A stretch of DNA of 64,000 nucleotides, taken from assembly GCF_004210375.1 (NCBI RefSeq), contig NC_134825.1, forward strand, positions 72,283,558 through 72,347,557. Direction: 5' to 3'. This DNA comes from Tachypleus tridentatus. Taxonomy: Eukaryota; Arthropoda; Merostomata; Xiphosura; Limulidae. Below, piece after piece: positions 13,633 to 24,898 of the stretch. The notes under the pieces are model-generated. The model had not been told where the DNA came from. It saw only the letters and a program-made list of their open reading frames with translations, and made no database searches. The position numbers and the translations under genes are program-made. The number at the start of each line of letters is the position of its first letter. The stretch's first letter is position 1.

Positions 13633-15327
13633 CTAAAAACAAAGGAAGTAAAACATACTTATGGTATCCAAAACTGCAAAACATTTTAAAATTGTACAAG
13701 TACTTAAATACAATTTTTTTTAACAACAATCAAGGAAACTAAAGTTGTATCTGTAAATATCCAAATATAAATATTTGAAATAAACTTTCTAAACAAACAA
13801 AAACAAAGCATACTGATGAAACTAGGCACTAGTATCTAATCAAAAACAATTCTTACCTTGTAAATAAATCATATACTCTAAGCCAGCATACTTAGAAAAA
13901 TATTTTGAGGCACTTTCTCAATGTATCACTATTATGCAAATGGGGTAAAATTTCTTTTATTGCATTGTAAAAACAACAATGAAACCTACTGTATGCATTT
14001 GTTTAAAATGAGATTTTTCATCAGATTATGTAGTTTCAGTAATAAAATATTTTTTTATATGTGACATTTGAATGAATATGTTGTTTTGGGAAGTTATAAA
14101 TGTAACTGTAATATATATTTTTTGATGAAAATTAAAAATATTTACCTTCCTTTGTTGTAGATTTCAATTACAGATTTATTTCCCTAAATTCTTGTAAAAC
14201 TTTTCCAATTAAATTCTTCGGTCTCTGGATCTACAATTTCTTTGTTTTAAGAACTATTATAAAGTTTCAATGCACTTACAATCAATAGAGTACGACAAGA
14301 ATAACCTTTTTATGTATCAAAATTATAAGCAGCAACTTTATTTGATTTATTAATTAGAATGTTTTAATTAATTGTATGTAATAACTTTTAAACCCATTTC
14401 ATATATTTTTTACCTGTTTGTGATTTTCTTCACCTAATCATGCAGTTATTTCAGCCAATAAGGCCTAATATACATTAAACATGTTACTGTCAAATGAAGA
14501 ATGACCTAACTATGCCTACTTTATCTTGCTCCATTAAAAACATTTTCTCCACTATTATATTGTAAAGTGATAATTCAAATGAAGTATTAAATGATAACAC
14601 AAGCTTTCAAAAAATTTAGACTGTAAATTCAGTGAAAATTCTTCAACAAACATTGTTTCTTCGAGTTTTCATTATGTGTTTTGGTCACTAGCCTCAGACA
14701 TTTAAAAGCTGAAAAATAAACAACTACATCATACCATAACAACAGGTTAAAAACCAGTTATAAGCTAAATTTGAAAAAAACTACACTTGTATTGAAGTTA
14801 AAGGTTTCAAACTGGAACTATTTTAATGTTTTTTTTTATTATGGTGATTTTTGTATGCAATATTGTGCTCAGCCAAAACTCATAAACACCAATGTTTTAA
14901 TTTGGTGCTGATTTTTAAGAATAATTATATAAACAATTAAACTTATTTTTAATTAAATAAACTTCAACTCTGAAGTATTCTCTAAAATTGTGTGTGGAAG
15001 ATAGACTACCAACTTATTTCCTAAAATCTCTTTAATTCAACCAAGAAATTTTACCATCTGGATAGAGGAGACCCATACATAAAAAATTTTCTTAAAAATC
15101 CTAAAATATGATACATTCTACTACTAGTAAGTAATAATCATGTAAATACTAAAATGCCAAATACATATTTAATAAGACTATTAAAACACAAAGCCCATAT
15201 TTATAAAAAAAACAAATGTTATATTTGTTAAGAATAATTCAATACACTGTATATTACTACTGGGTTGTTCATATAAGTTACTTTTTAAGTGGATATTCTC
15301 AAATACAATGCTTCAAAACTTGCATAC
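13633..15327. other. Mitofusin pseudogene intron
   Basis: AT-rich; no exon or repeat recognised. Confidence 0.55.
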
Positions 15328-15490
15328 CTGTACATTCTGAGGATCATGAGAATCTTCTGTTAGGAGATAGGGTTCTTGGGTATCACCTCCTTCAACTTGT
15401 AAGAAGCAGTTTGTGGTATGACCTTGGCCACTAGGCAGGATCTTATCCTGCTGGAGGGCATTAATCCCTGTGCTCCTACCATTACTTGCC
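15328..15490 (-). pseudogene. Mitofusin pseudogene exon: P-loop and G2
   Basis: Minus-strand exon bounded by a clean acceptor (ttatctttag before GGCAAG) and donor (CAG then gtatgc). It is 163 nt: one base finishing a split codon, then 54 open codons. It reads ASNGRSTGINAL, then DKILPSG, GHTTNCFLQVEGG and EPYLLTEDS. Known mitofusins read TSNGKSTVINA here, followed by LPSGIGHTTNCF. So the Walker A lysine needed for GTP binding is arginine (AGG), the following valine is glycine, and the I of SGIG is Q. The exon is open by itself. The substitutions at otherwise near-invariant sites are the first sign of relaxed constraint. Confidence 0.93.
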
Positions 15491-15947
15491 CTAAAGATAA
15501 CAAGAATAAATTAATTTGTTATTGGCTTATGTTCCACTTAACTTTTTATAACTCTTAAATCATTACCCTGTCTCATATTAACATAATTAATCTTTCATAC
15601 TAGTTTAGACCTGACTTCACATGTGTCAACAGTTAAGTAACTATTGTGTTTTATATACAAGAACTTAACCTTACTGGATTAGACCCAGCTTTACATGTAA
15701 CAAAAGCCAAGTCATTATCATGAGTTATACACACAAACTTTATTACTATTTCTTGCTGGCTTACACCTTACATGTTTCAACAACTGAGTCACTATCCAAT
15801 TATAAACACACACTTTATGGATAAATGGGATAATCAAAACAGTAATAACCAGAAAAACCTGATTTTGATTAGTTTGTCAATTTCAAGAATTCTGAAATTA
15901 ACTGACTAAGCTGCAAAAACTTGAATTAAAGATAATAAAGTGTGTGT

Positions 15948-16036
15948 TTGTAGCAAAGCCATATCAGGATATCTGCCATGTCTACCAAGTGGAAATCAAA
16001 CTCTTGAGTTTATCATTGGAAATCTGTAGACTTACC
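15948..16036 (-). repeat. SINE-B/C family copy, fragment
   Basis: gtagcaaagccatatcagga, tatctgcc and ggaaatcaaa match the 3' part and B-box region of the family in reverse complement. It lacks a clear head. Confidence 0.6.
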
Positions 16037-18049
16037 TTTGTCAATAATAGAGAGAAATCATAAAGACAATATTATATTTATTTAAATAACTGGTTTCACT
16101 GAAAACAGTAATAAAAACAGTAATTCTGATTAGTCAATTATTTGTATGATGTTAGTTGACTAATTCATAATTTTAGTACAATAAATTATTATATGTGAAA
16201 TTACTGGATGCTCACAGATAATTACTTTTATCAATTGAACACCCAGTTCTTATGGATACGTTTGTTTCATTAGAAGTTTGCATATACTTATGTTTGAAAC
16301 TACTCATGAGCATATTTACCATAAATGGTATTAGTGTATACCATATATCTAAGTTAAAAATGATTAAACTACATGAAATGCTCTATAACTGATAACTGAA
16401 ACCAACAAAACCTTATTTTGTACACTAATGACATTTCAGGAAATATACCAATCTTGACAGCAGCTAGTTTTGCATTGTTGTTATACTATGATATAATAGA
16501 TTTCCTTATAGTTTCCAAGTTTTGCAAGATGTTAATATGCATCTATATACATTTCATGTAGAATTAATACACAGATTGTTTGCTCACAAAAGAGATAAGA
16601 AAAAAGTCACAAAATGAATAATAAATTGGCTTAATAACAGAAGGCTGTGACTGATAATACATAAGCACTTCCCTGTTTAGAATAAGTATGGATAGTTTTT
16701 GAACAATTGTATCTCCAGTCAGTGAGAATTCTAAGAAGGTAGTAAAAATTGTATTTAGCATAATTTTTTATTATTTAATGCCTTGAATGTCTTAGTGATT
16801 AGGCCTCATTATAAAATAAGTTAATACAAAGAACTGTACAATGGTGTATGTAAATTTTTGAAGTACTATAATATCTTTTATGTGAGAAAACCATGTCAAT
16901 GGTGGATGGAAGAACTTAGATGTGTTTTCTTGTAAAAGTCTTACAGGATTTAACATTTATGTGAGAATGCACTTGTCCATTCAGGCAAATGGGAGGTAAA
17001 TTTCATTTACTTGAAACTTGTTTTCAGTTTCCTAAAGGTTATAAATTTAAAATGTACTTGGCCACTCAACAACTTAGAATTTTGTTCTTCCTTTACTGAT
17101 TCTTTAATACAGCACAAGTTTTCAAAAGCAAATAGATAACTTAATGAGCCTTTGCATGAGGATTGTGCTAAAACCGACAAGAGAATGTTTCTAGTTACAA
17201 AAGTTATGAATGTTTAGTTAGTAACATCAAAAACTACTTTAGTTCAACTCCTACAATATTAACTGTAAACTTTAAATTAATAATGTTTATCTTTACAAGT
17301 CTCAATAAACACTTTTCCAACCTCTCCTCATATTTCTTGCTTTCAAGAATTTCTGATTTATATTTTTCTTCTAAACCATTCAATTCATAGTATTTTAAAA
17401 ATACTTAAGCAGCAAGTTCAAAGAAGTGTGTGATCAGTTAGCCATATTGTGAACTCATCACAAGGTGTGAAGAATACAAATAATTGGTTAAAACAAAATT
17501 GTGCAATATGTTCCCAAAAACTAAAACTGCATATTTTTATAATGCCCCTAACGTATACTACCTTGTAGAAAACGGAGCCAATACAGAAGTAAATACATAA
17601 TGCCTCAACAATGAAAATAACAAATTGAAGCTTATTCTTTGTAAATTTTGCTCTAGATTGATTTATTTAACTTATTATTAATAAGCACGAATATTACATT
17701 GATGATTTTATTTACACTTATGATTGAAATACATAAGTAAATTCAGTTATCCCAAGCAAATTTTCATTCTTCTTTGGCGATCTGACAACCATTAACATTG
17801 AGCACTGCTTGAAATCTTAAGCTAAATATTTAGTTGTGCAAAAACAAATAAAATTCTGGAATCTATTTATGGAAATTAAATCCTAAAAGTCCCTTTTCTA
17901 TTCTAATTAAAAAAATAAGGTGGTAGTTGTATATATAACTATCATAAAGCTTCATTTGGAAAATTGTCAACAGGTTTAGTTCATATACTACAGAAAAGAT
18001 AAAGAAGTTTGAAAAGTTCAGAGAAAGGTTACTACTTAGAAAATGCCTA

Positions 18050-18095
<46 letters not shown>

Positions 18096-19582
18096 CAGAA
18101 AGATGTTAAGTTTTGGACTTGTTCTATCTCTAGGAAAGAAGAATTACAGGTGACAAAACAATCACATGAAAGAACATAAATTAAAACTCAAATACTATAT
18201 ATTAGGAAGAAAAAATGTAAACTTTGTAGATAAGACTCGTTGCTCAGCAAATTATATAATTTTTCAGCCAGAGGTATACCACCTAGTGGAATGGTTTACC
18301 TGATAAAGTAGTTTGTATTGCTAAATATGATTTTGTTCATAATTTTTGTTAAATAGGTGTTTGAATATGACAGGATACATTTAGTTTGGTTTTAATACTT
18401 TGAATTTTTTCTCACTTTTAGATGAAGGGTTATCTCAATTAAATGAATCATCTAATGTCCCTTTGAACTGTCTCATGATCTTGCATAATCTAGATCAAAC
18501 TAGTTTATATTTTTGGCACATTATTTCAATGAATAAAATATACATATATATATATGTAACAAATATACATCCAATAAAAACTCACATATGAAATTCACAT
18601 TCATTTATTGCTATTTAAAATTCACAGTCATTTATGAATCACATCAATGACCACATTCTGACGTGTTCCAGTATACACAAAGCTATGCACATATATGTCC
18701 TCCTATTCCACTTTACATATCTATATTCATAGAAGTAAAAAACAAACAAAAAACAATTGTTTTTGTTTGTTCACGATCTCTGAATCAACCTCGACAGGAT
18801 GATACATTGGACTAAGCAGTATGTCACAAGGTAATTAGTATCTGACCTTATCGAACTTGTATCACTACAATAGCAAAGATAAATTTGTTTAGTTAATGAT
18901 TCTACAGCTTTGGAGCCAATTTTATTTATGAAATAATTATATTGAGTTTTCTTCTTGACATTTTTAAAGTTTTTCTTGGAAAATTTCTGTTCTTGTTTTT
19001 TCATTAAAAATGTCAAACATTCACACTTTTGCCAGAAGAAAATGGCACTCAGCTCACAAGGTTAGACCCTTAACACGCAAAGCTACATTTAAAAAATCCT
19101 TGTTTTCCACATGGTCAGTTCTATGTTTGGTGTTAAAGAATACGGTCACCACGAAATACCTTTATGTTTAACCCAGGTCTATCAAGAAGCACTCAGAATA
19201 TCAACAAACGTCTAAGTTTCACACCATTTCTGTAACGTAGAGTAATGTTTGTATGAAACAATGTAGTTGTGAAATAAATATATTTTTTCATTTAATTTAT
19301 TAGTTCAATCCTTATATCCTCAGACGTTGGACGGATGCCTCAGCTTGTGAGTGAACATTTTAAAATATATTAAACCTAGTAGGTCAGGAGCTGCTAAAAT
19401 ATGACAGACTCTAAATGAAAATAATTGTAAAGTTTGACTACGTTACAATAGCTTACTAAAGGGACAGTTGTAACAGTTTGCCTTAATGTCGACAGTCATG
19501 AAACAATGAAGCATTTTTCTTTCAGGGGGTAAATGAATAGTAAAAGTTAAACAAGGAAGAAATACAGTAGAGATATTTAATA
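16037..19582. other. Region where N-terminal mitofusin exons would be expected
   Basis: The exon ending in H-M-K-V-A-F-F-G was searched for on the minus strand and not found. Apart from the AT microsatellite I see nothing that can be assigned. Confidence 0.5.
18055..18093. repeat. (AT)n microsatellite
   Basis: About 39 bases of alternating AT with one imperfection at the left edge. Confidence 0.97.
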
Positions 19583-19680
19583 TCAACTCTCGGACTTATA
19601 ACGCTAAAAGCCGAGTTTTGAGACCTCTAGTAGAAACAACACTGTTATCCTGTTGTGTATCTTTGTGCTTAACGGTAAAC
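19583..19680 (+). repeat. SINE-B/C family copy, diverged
   Basis: cggacttataacgctaaaag, gccgagttttgagacc and ttgtgtatctttgtgcttaa correspond in order to the tRNA-like head, B box and tail of the family. Strongly mutated. Confidence 0.65.
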
Positions 19681-20254
19681 AAATAAATAAAACAATCTGG
19701 TGTCCTGTTAACCTCTTTCAAAACGTTAACCGTATGTCTTTAATTGAAAAAGACGCTGATACTTTCTAATCTACAATAACAAACTTCAAAATGTATTTAC
19801 AAATAAACCTTAACAGTTATGAAAAAAATGTATTTTAATTACTTAACGAAGAAAATTATTTTATTTTAGTCATGTATACTGTAGTTTTCTCTGCCAAGCC
19901 TGACACACATACGCATAAACATATCTGCTATGACATATAAGAAAAACCAAAACACAAATACTGTCGTTATAAGAATACGTGTACAAAATACTGTGTCGAG
20001 TAGTTGTTACAATAAATAACTTTGTTTCTCAACACGGCTATTATGGATATTAAAACTTTTGTTAAAATAAAGTAGAGAACAACGTTTTGACCTTCTTTGG
20101 TCATCTTGAGGTTAACAAAAGGGTATATATTATTCACATATTGTCGGGTTTGTTTGTAGCGAAAAACTAAACAATTTCGAACTGATAAACCAGAGAATCA
20201 GCTAAACAGCAGCACTCATTACTATTTTGTGGCTGTTTTAATCTCATCGAATAG

Positions 20255-20395
20255 TGAGATTAGACTGTCACTCTTACAGCATACTCACGGCCCTAAGAGC
20301 TGTGAGTCTTTTTCGCGACGAGGGGTCTCGAACCACTAACCTTCGGGTTCACAGTAGTTGATTACTAACCATATGACCACATCCAGCTTACTATA
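20255..20395 (-). repeat. tRNA-derived SINE, SINE-A relative
   Basis: In reverse complement it reads taagctggatgtggtcatat, ggttagtaat, then ggttcgagacccctcgtcgc (B box) and gactcacagctcttagggcc. This is the SINE-A architecture but with many differences, so it is an old subfamily. Confidence 0.65.
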
Positions 20396-20949
20396 ACTGA
20401 GATTGCAGAATAGGTACTGTTAATAGTAAGGTAGTTATCTAATGGTTCAAGTAAAGCATTCTAATCATTGTGGATTATAGTTCTGTGTACTGTTTTATGA
20501 CGTAATATCTTTCTTGTCATTTGGTTAAAATATCTTCATTAATTCATAAATTATGTAATTAGATATCTTACTTTTTATCAGAGGTTATTGATAATTATCA
20601 CAATTATTAAACAAATACAGGTTAGTTTGTTTTGTCAAGCACAACGCTATAAGTTATCTTTGTTGTGCCCTCCGAAATTAAAATGTGATTTTTAAAATAA
20701 TAGGTCTACATTACCCACAGAAAGTGACAAATATAACGCTTTTGTTTTCAATTTCAACACTTCATAACTTTAAGAATCAATCCAGAGGACGAACTGAACT
20801 TCTCTTGCTCTGGAAGAATAATTATCGTTGGGTGTTCTTATTAAATTGTTGCTTATTTCAGTAACTATGGATTTCGTATGGGAGCTGATATCTTGGATGT
20901 TTCAAAGCACAAAATTAAACCAATACCTTGGAAGTCGGTACAAACTGTG

Positions 20950-21090
20950 TTTGTACTCATTTGCTTAATTGTTGTTATGCACAAAGCTACACAGAGGGCT
21001 ATCTCTGCTCTGCTCACCGCAGGTATCGAAACCCGAATTTTAGTAATATATGTCCGCTGACATACCACTGTCCTACTGGGGTGGGACTGG
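20950..21090 (-). repeat. SINE-B/C family copy
   Basis: gcacaaagctacacagaggg, ctctgctcaccgcaggtatc, gaaacccg and tgacataccactgtcctact give the whole unit in reverse complement. It ends about 200 bases upstream of the CTH start codon, so it may sit in the promoter or 5' untranslated region. Confidence 0.85.
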
Positions 21091-21290
21091 GGCATTGTTC
21101 TTATATCAGATAATAACGTTATCATGTTGTAATTTCCTGCGATCCAAATTAGTTCATATATAGGCATCGTGTTATCTTATATTCGTGCATTTTCAATGTT
21201 TTGTCAGTTGAGTTAGTAAAATTGTGAAACGTCGGTTTAACAACAACGCTTACCGGTTAACGTGTTAACTTAACATACTGACCAGTTAAA

Positions 21291-21453
21291 ATGTTTAGTA
21301 AGGATGCAAATATGAAGAAGTTTTTTATCGGACACACGGCTAGCAACAAAGGCAATTCACGCAGGTCATGATCCAACAGAGTGGAGGTCACGAGCTTTAG
21401 TTGCACCCATTGTAACATCAGTTACGTTTGCTTGTAAAGAAAATGAACCTATG
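21291..21453 (+). CDS. CTH: Cystathionine gamma-lyase exon 1 (frameshifted at T6)
   Basis: The ATG at 21291 opens MFSKDANMKKF. After the T6 run (21321-21326) the family-like sequence continues in another frame: LATKAIHAGHDPTEWRS, then RALVAPIVTSVTF and CKENEPM, matching the vertebrate pattern FATQAIHVGQ-PEQW-SRAVVPPI. The exon is 163 nt, one more than 54 codons; five T's would make it open throughout. The conserved frame has no ATG of its own and a TGA 15 bases upstream of the T run's end, so no alternative start rescues it. The donor is most likely ATG/gcaagt, a GC donor, because it joins in phase 0 to exon 2; the nearby gtaaag would create a stop. The extra T is a sequencing error or a real lesion. 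Confidence 0.88.
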
Positions 21454-22036
21454 GCAAGTTTAAAACGCTATCGATAAAATGTCATTTTAAGTCATTATAT
21501 CTTTCTTAATTTATATGTATATATATATACACACACATAGATAATGTATTTATGACTAAGCGATAAAGATCCTTATAACGCAGGTAGTGTTGGAATAACC
21601 ACTTCTCGTTTCGGCGTTGTATGAATATTTGATAACATATTGATGAATAGTTGTGTCGATGATGTAACTAAATACAACACTTTTCTGTCAGAAAATCCAC
21701 CCACCATGTACGTGTATACCTGTAATCATCAACCAAACAAAATAATATCCGATTTGGGTTTTTCAGACCAATATAAAACAGCTTAAGCCGCAAAATCCTA
21801 AGCTATCAAACTAAATCAAAGCATAATACAATGAATAATTAAGAAAGAAACCTTTTAAAACTCTATCTCTCTATAGCTTTATGTTGATTTCAACTTTTCT
21901 TTTTGTCGTAGAAAGTAAGATGGTTATAAAACGTGTCTCCAGAAAAATGAGTTTGATTGTGTCAAAACTTTTACTATTAATAGAAAATTAAAAATTACAC
22001 GTAAAACAATCACGAAAGGAAAACACGTGAAGAAAA

Positions 22037-22165
22037 AGATTTTCACGTCATTAAGTGTGTTCTTTTGCACAACAGTAAGACACGTAAATTCAAATTTTCA
22101 CGTCATTGATGGTTTTATTCTGTATAACAGTATGACACAAAGTCAGATTTTCACGTCATTGAAGT
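22037..22165. repeat. Short tandem array carrying three TTTTCACGTCATT boxes
   Basis: A unit of about 55 bases repeats roughly 2.3 times (boxes near 22040-22052, 22095-22107 and 22148-22160). Each unit holds TTTTCACGTCATT, whose complement contains TGACGTGA, a CRE/ATF-like octamer variant. It lies in CTH intron 1. A regulatory role is only a possibility. Confidence 0.75.
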
Positions 22166-22639
22166 AACTTAGGGTGGTGCTGTCTGAATGTGATTACTTT
22201 TATTATTTTGTGCAAATGGAACGCCCTTCAGCCAACCACCTTAACTCCGCAACTTTGTGGCTAAACATTATTGATAGGTGAGGTTTTGATTCTTTTTCGG
22301 TAAAGTGTGTTTTTTGTTAAAATATAGAGTCATTTATCTGAATACTTTTTATTTGGGTGAGTCATTTGAATGCTCAAAATGACACCCCTTTGTAACTCAC
22401 TCAGTTTCCCAATTTCTTTCTGGTCGACTTGAAAACTGGATGTTAATATCACTTCCACTGGAATTATATCTATAGATGTGTGTGTGTCGTAAATGAAATC
22501 GTTTCTCAAGTACAAATTGTGTAAATTGTTCCTCACGCAGCTATTCCACAGAATTGAACAATTTGATTAAATCAAATTCTACGCTAAGAAGTAAATATTT
22601 ATGTGTCAATGGTGTCTGAGAAATCGAGAAAAGTGTACT

Positions 22640-22995
22640 AGAACACTGACACTGACCTGATGAAATCAACTTCACACAACAACTTGAACTAGGACACTGA
22701 CCTGATGAAGCCAACTTCACACAACAACTTTAACTAAGACACTGATCTGATGAAGCCAACTTTACAAAACAACTTTAACTAAGACACTGACCTGATGAAG
22801 CCAACTTCACACATCAACTTGAACTAAGACACTGACCTGATGAAGTCAACTTCACACATCAACTTGAACTAGGACACTGATCTGATGAAGCAAACTTCAC
22901 ACAACAACTTGAACTAAGACACAGACCTGATTAAGCCAACTTCACACAACATTTGAACTGGGACACTGACTTCATGAAGCCAACTTCACACATGA
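22640..22995. repeat. Minisatellite, 45-base unit, about 7.7 copies
   Basis: The unit runs gaactaagacactgacctga, tgaagccaacttcacacaac, aactt. Copies differ by one to a few substitutions. It lies in CTH intron 1. Confidence 0.95.
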
Positions 22996-23376
22996 AATCT
23001 AATGGTAATGTGAATAAAAAGATTGTTCGAACAACATAAGATGGAGAAGATAAAACGTTTAGTAGGCCTAAGAATGGTTTTAATTTTCATACTTTAATTG
23101 CTAAATCTAAAAAAAAAATAAATTTAAATAAAACAACAATATTTCAAGGCTCACTTGATATAAAGCAAAGCAAAATAGTTTGATGTAAAGTGTGAAAAGA
23201 ATATGCATAAAACATTTGAACTTCCTTACTATATTAATCATGTTTCAGTTAGTAGTGATTGTTCGAATGAATCGAACTTGTTGCTTAATTTGGATTTAAT
23301 TGGTGTGCTTTGAAATAACATTTATTTGGGTTTTGCCACTGTTTATATATTTATTTTGTGTTTTATCTACTATTAG

Positions 23377-23458
23377 GATTATTTGTATGCTCGTTATGGG
23401 AATCCAACAAGAAGTTGCTTGGAAAGAACATTAGCTGCTTTGGAAGAAGGGCAATACG
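23377..23458 (+). CDS. CTH: Cystathionine gamma-lyase exon 2
   Basis: Acceptor tactattag, donor gtgcgt. It reads DYLYARYGNPTRSCLERT, LAALEEGQY plus one base (phase 1). This is the conserved Y-S-R-x-G-N-P-T-R segment; in the family the Tyr and Arg from the neighbouring subunit reach into the PLP phosphate site. Here the segment is YARYGNPTR, with tyrosine and arginine kept. The next expected segment (SGLAA ... DDVYGGTNRYF) is not found before the exon at 27967. Confidence 0.92.
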
Positions 23459-23945
23459 GTGCGTTGTAACTATGTGTGTGTGGACTGTGTTTGTAATTTA
23501 TAACAGACAGAAAGCCAAACATTTAAATTCTGAGCAATAGAGAACCCTCAAAAGCCGGGGCGCTTGAAATTCTCTTAGGCAGAATTAGAGTGAATTAATC
23601 TGTGAAACCTGTGTTTCCCTTTTTATTAGTTATATTTATATGCCCCAACAGTAATAAGCATGGGGCGCTTGCATGCCTGATTCGATTTTATTACTCATCA
23701 GAACCTTATCAGTTTAGCCTCAAAATAAAATGCTTGATCTATAAGACCCTGGACGTGATTAAATACATCAAACGAAAGGATTTTAACTCTTAAATTTAAA
23801 ACTGTAATTAGAGTCTAAATTGGCTAATATTCGTACAAACAGTGAGATAAAAAGTAATACTTAAAAAAAAACACACTCAAAGCCGTTCAATGAGTTGCTT
23901 AGCCGCGGCTAAAATCACTCTTTGGAACAGTGTTCTTGTTTTACA

Positions 23946-23946
23946 C

Positions 23947-23983
<37 letters not shown>
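23946..23983. repeat. (AAT)n microsatellite
   Basis: About 12 perfect AAT triplets in the intron after CTH exon 2. Confidence 0.97.
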
Positions 23984-23984
<1 letters not shown>

Positions 23985-24125
23985 ATTATTCGTCCATAGG
24001 AAAAAGAATTCATTAAAGCAAGATTTATTTAAAAAAGTCTCGTAGTTATCAATACATCACTTTTAAAATATATCTAGAAAAAAATCAACAGTATAACTTA
24101 AAAGTGTACACAAAAATATTTCATT

Positions 24126-24235
24126 TTAGTTTTTGTATAAAGCTACACAAAGAGCTATGTTCTGCCTACCACGGGTATCAAAACCCGGATTCGAACTTTG
24201 TAGTTTCGTAGATATATCTCTGAATGACCAGGGGT
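24126..24235 (-). repeat. SINE-B/C family copy
   Basis: gtataaagctacacaaagag, ctgcctaccacgggtatcaa and aacccgg give the reverse-complement B box and flanks; it ends near gaccagggg. Confidence 0.8.
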
Positions 24236-24282
24236 CTAATTTTACCTAAATTGAAAAAATAAACAGATGAATCATATATGTA

Positions 24283-24496
24283 GACCAAGCATGGTGAGGT
24301 GGTTTAAGGTGTTCGACTCGTAATCTAAGGGTCGCCAACTCTTGGGCTACTCTTTTACCAACGAATAGTGGGATTGATAGTCACATTATAACGCCCCCAC
24401 GGCTGGGAGGGCGAGCATGTTTGGCGCGACGCGGGCGCGAACCCACGCCCCTCGGATTACGAGTCGCACGCTTTACGCGCTAGGCCATGCCAGGCC
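24283..24496. repeat. Head-to-head fold-back of two SINE-A pieces
   Basis: From 24283 the SINE-A head runs forward (gaccaagcatggtgaggtgg to aatctaagggtcgc). At about 24335 it switches to the body of the same SINE in reverse orientation (caactcttgggctactcttt) and ends in a reverse head (ggccatgccaggcc). The unit is thus flanked by inverted SINE heads of about 50 bases and could fold into a hairpin. The forward piece is truncated just after the B box. Confidence 0.85.
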
Positions 24497-24740
24497 TTAT
24501 ATAACAGAATACATTACTAAAGACTACATGTTCTATACTGCCTTTTTTATCGTTGCCAATAAAGGTAATGTAACTGATACGTTCCTTTTCACACCGAGCG
24601 TAAAAAAAAATCATGACACAATACGACCTTACTTTAGAAGGTATTTTAAAAACCCAACCTTATTGATGCTGGATCAGAATTAAACCGTAAAGTCTAATAC
24701 ATTCTGGTCTTTGATGTGTCATAAAATTCAAAGGAAGTTT

Positions 24741-24898
24741 CTAAAACACGTGATCTGTGCTAGAGTAAAACAGTACATGGTAGTGACATACGTCTTGAAA
24801 ACACGTGAACTGTGCTAGAGTGAAACAGTACATGGTAATGACATACGTTTTGAAAACACGTGATCTGTGCTCGAGTGAAACAGTGCATGGTAATGATA
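24741..24898. repeat. Tandem repeat, 55-base unit, about 2.9 copies
   Basis: The unit contains aaaacacgtgatctgtgcta and gaaacagtacatggtaatga. Copies are nearly identical, so the array is recent. Confidence 0.95.

Larger units (their letters stand above)
3682..15490 (-). pseudogene. Unprocessed mitofusin (MFN/Marf-type) pseudogene
   Basis: Five exons on the minus strand (15490-15328, 13632-13511, about 9893-9788, 6292-6185, 3748-3682) encode consecutive pieces of the dynamin-like GTPase domain of mitofusin, which drives outer-mitochondrial-membrane fusion. Seen: GHTTNCF (G2), WPKEKYHLLRDY then VLVD (G3), DEWIDKHCLNA, NIFILNN (G4) and, in a shifted frame, FEFQDFERKFE. Order and phase match the family and introns are kept, so this is not a retrocopy. 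Lesions: a 2-base deletion in the third exon, a 1-base deletion in an A run of the fifth, a GT to CT donor after the third, and no recognisable PG codons at the third exon's start. The Walker A lysine is arginine. N-terminal exons, the exon between 6185 and 3748, and everything after FERKFE (heptad repeats, membrane anchor) are not found; some may lie in the 2766-3265 gap. A Tc1/mariner element sits in one intron. Confidence 0.9.
21454..23376 (+). other. CTH intron 1 (GC-AG)
   Basis: It begins gcaagt and ends ctactattag. It holds the TTTTCACGTCATT array and the 45-base minisatellite. Confidence 0.75.

Noticed and set aside
17318-17409. Minus-strand open stretch with splice-like ends reading YELNGLEEKYKSEILESKKY
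   Set aside because: Its position fits an N-terminal mitofusin exon, but the sequence does not match that part of the family (no HMKVAFFG, no KKINDIF), and coiled-coil-like frames are common in AT-rich DNA.
20863-20939. Possible exon after cttatttcag reading NYGFRMGADILDVSKHKIKP, or MDFVWELISWMFQ in another frame
   Set aside because: There is an acceptor but only a weak donor (gtacaa) and no family match; two frames are open by chance. It could be a 5' noncoding exon, but nothing in the sequence decides this.
22640-22995. Possible hammerhead ribozymes, since each 45-base unit contains ctgatga
   Set aside because: The second conserved box (GAAA after a stem) is absent; ctgatgaagccaacttcac cannot form the catalytic core.
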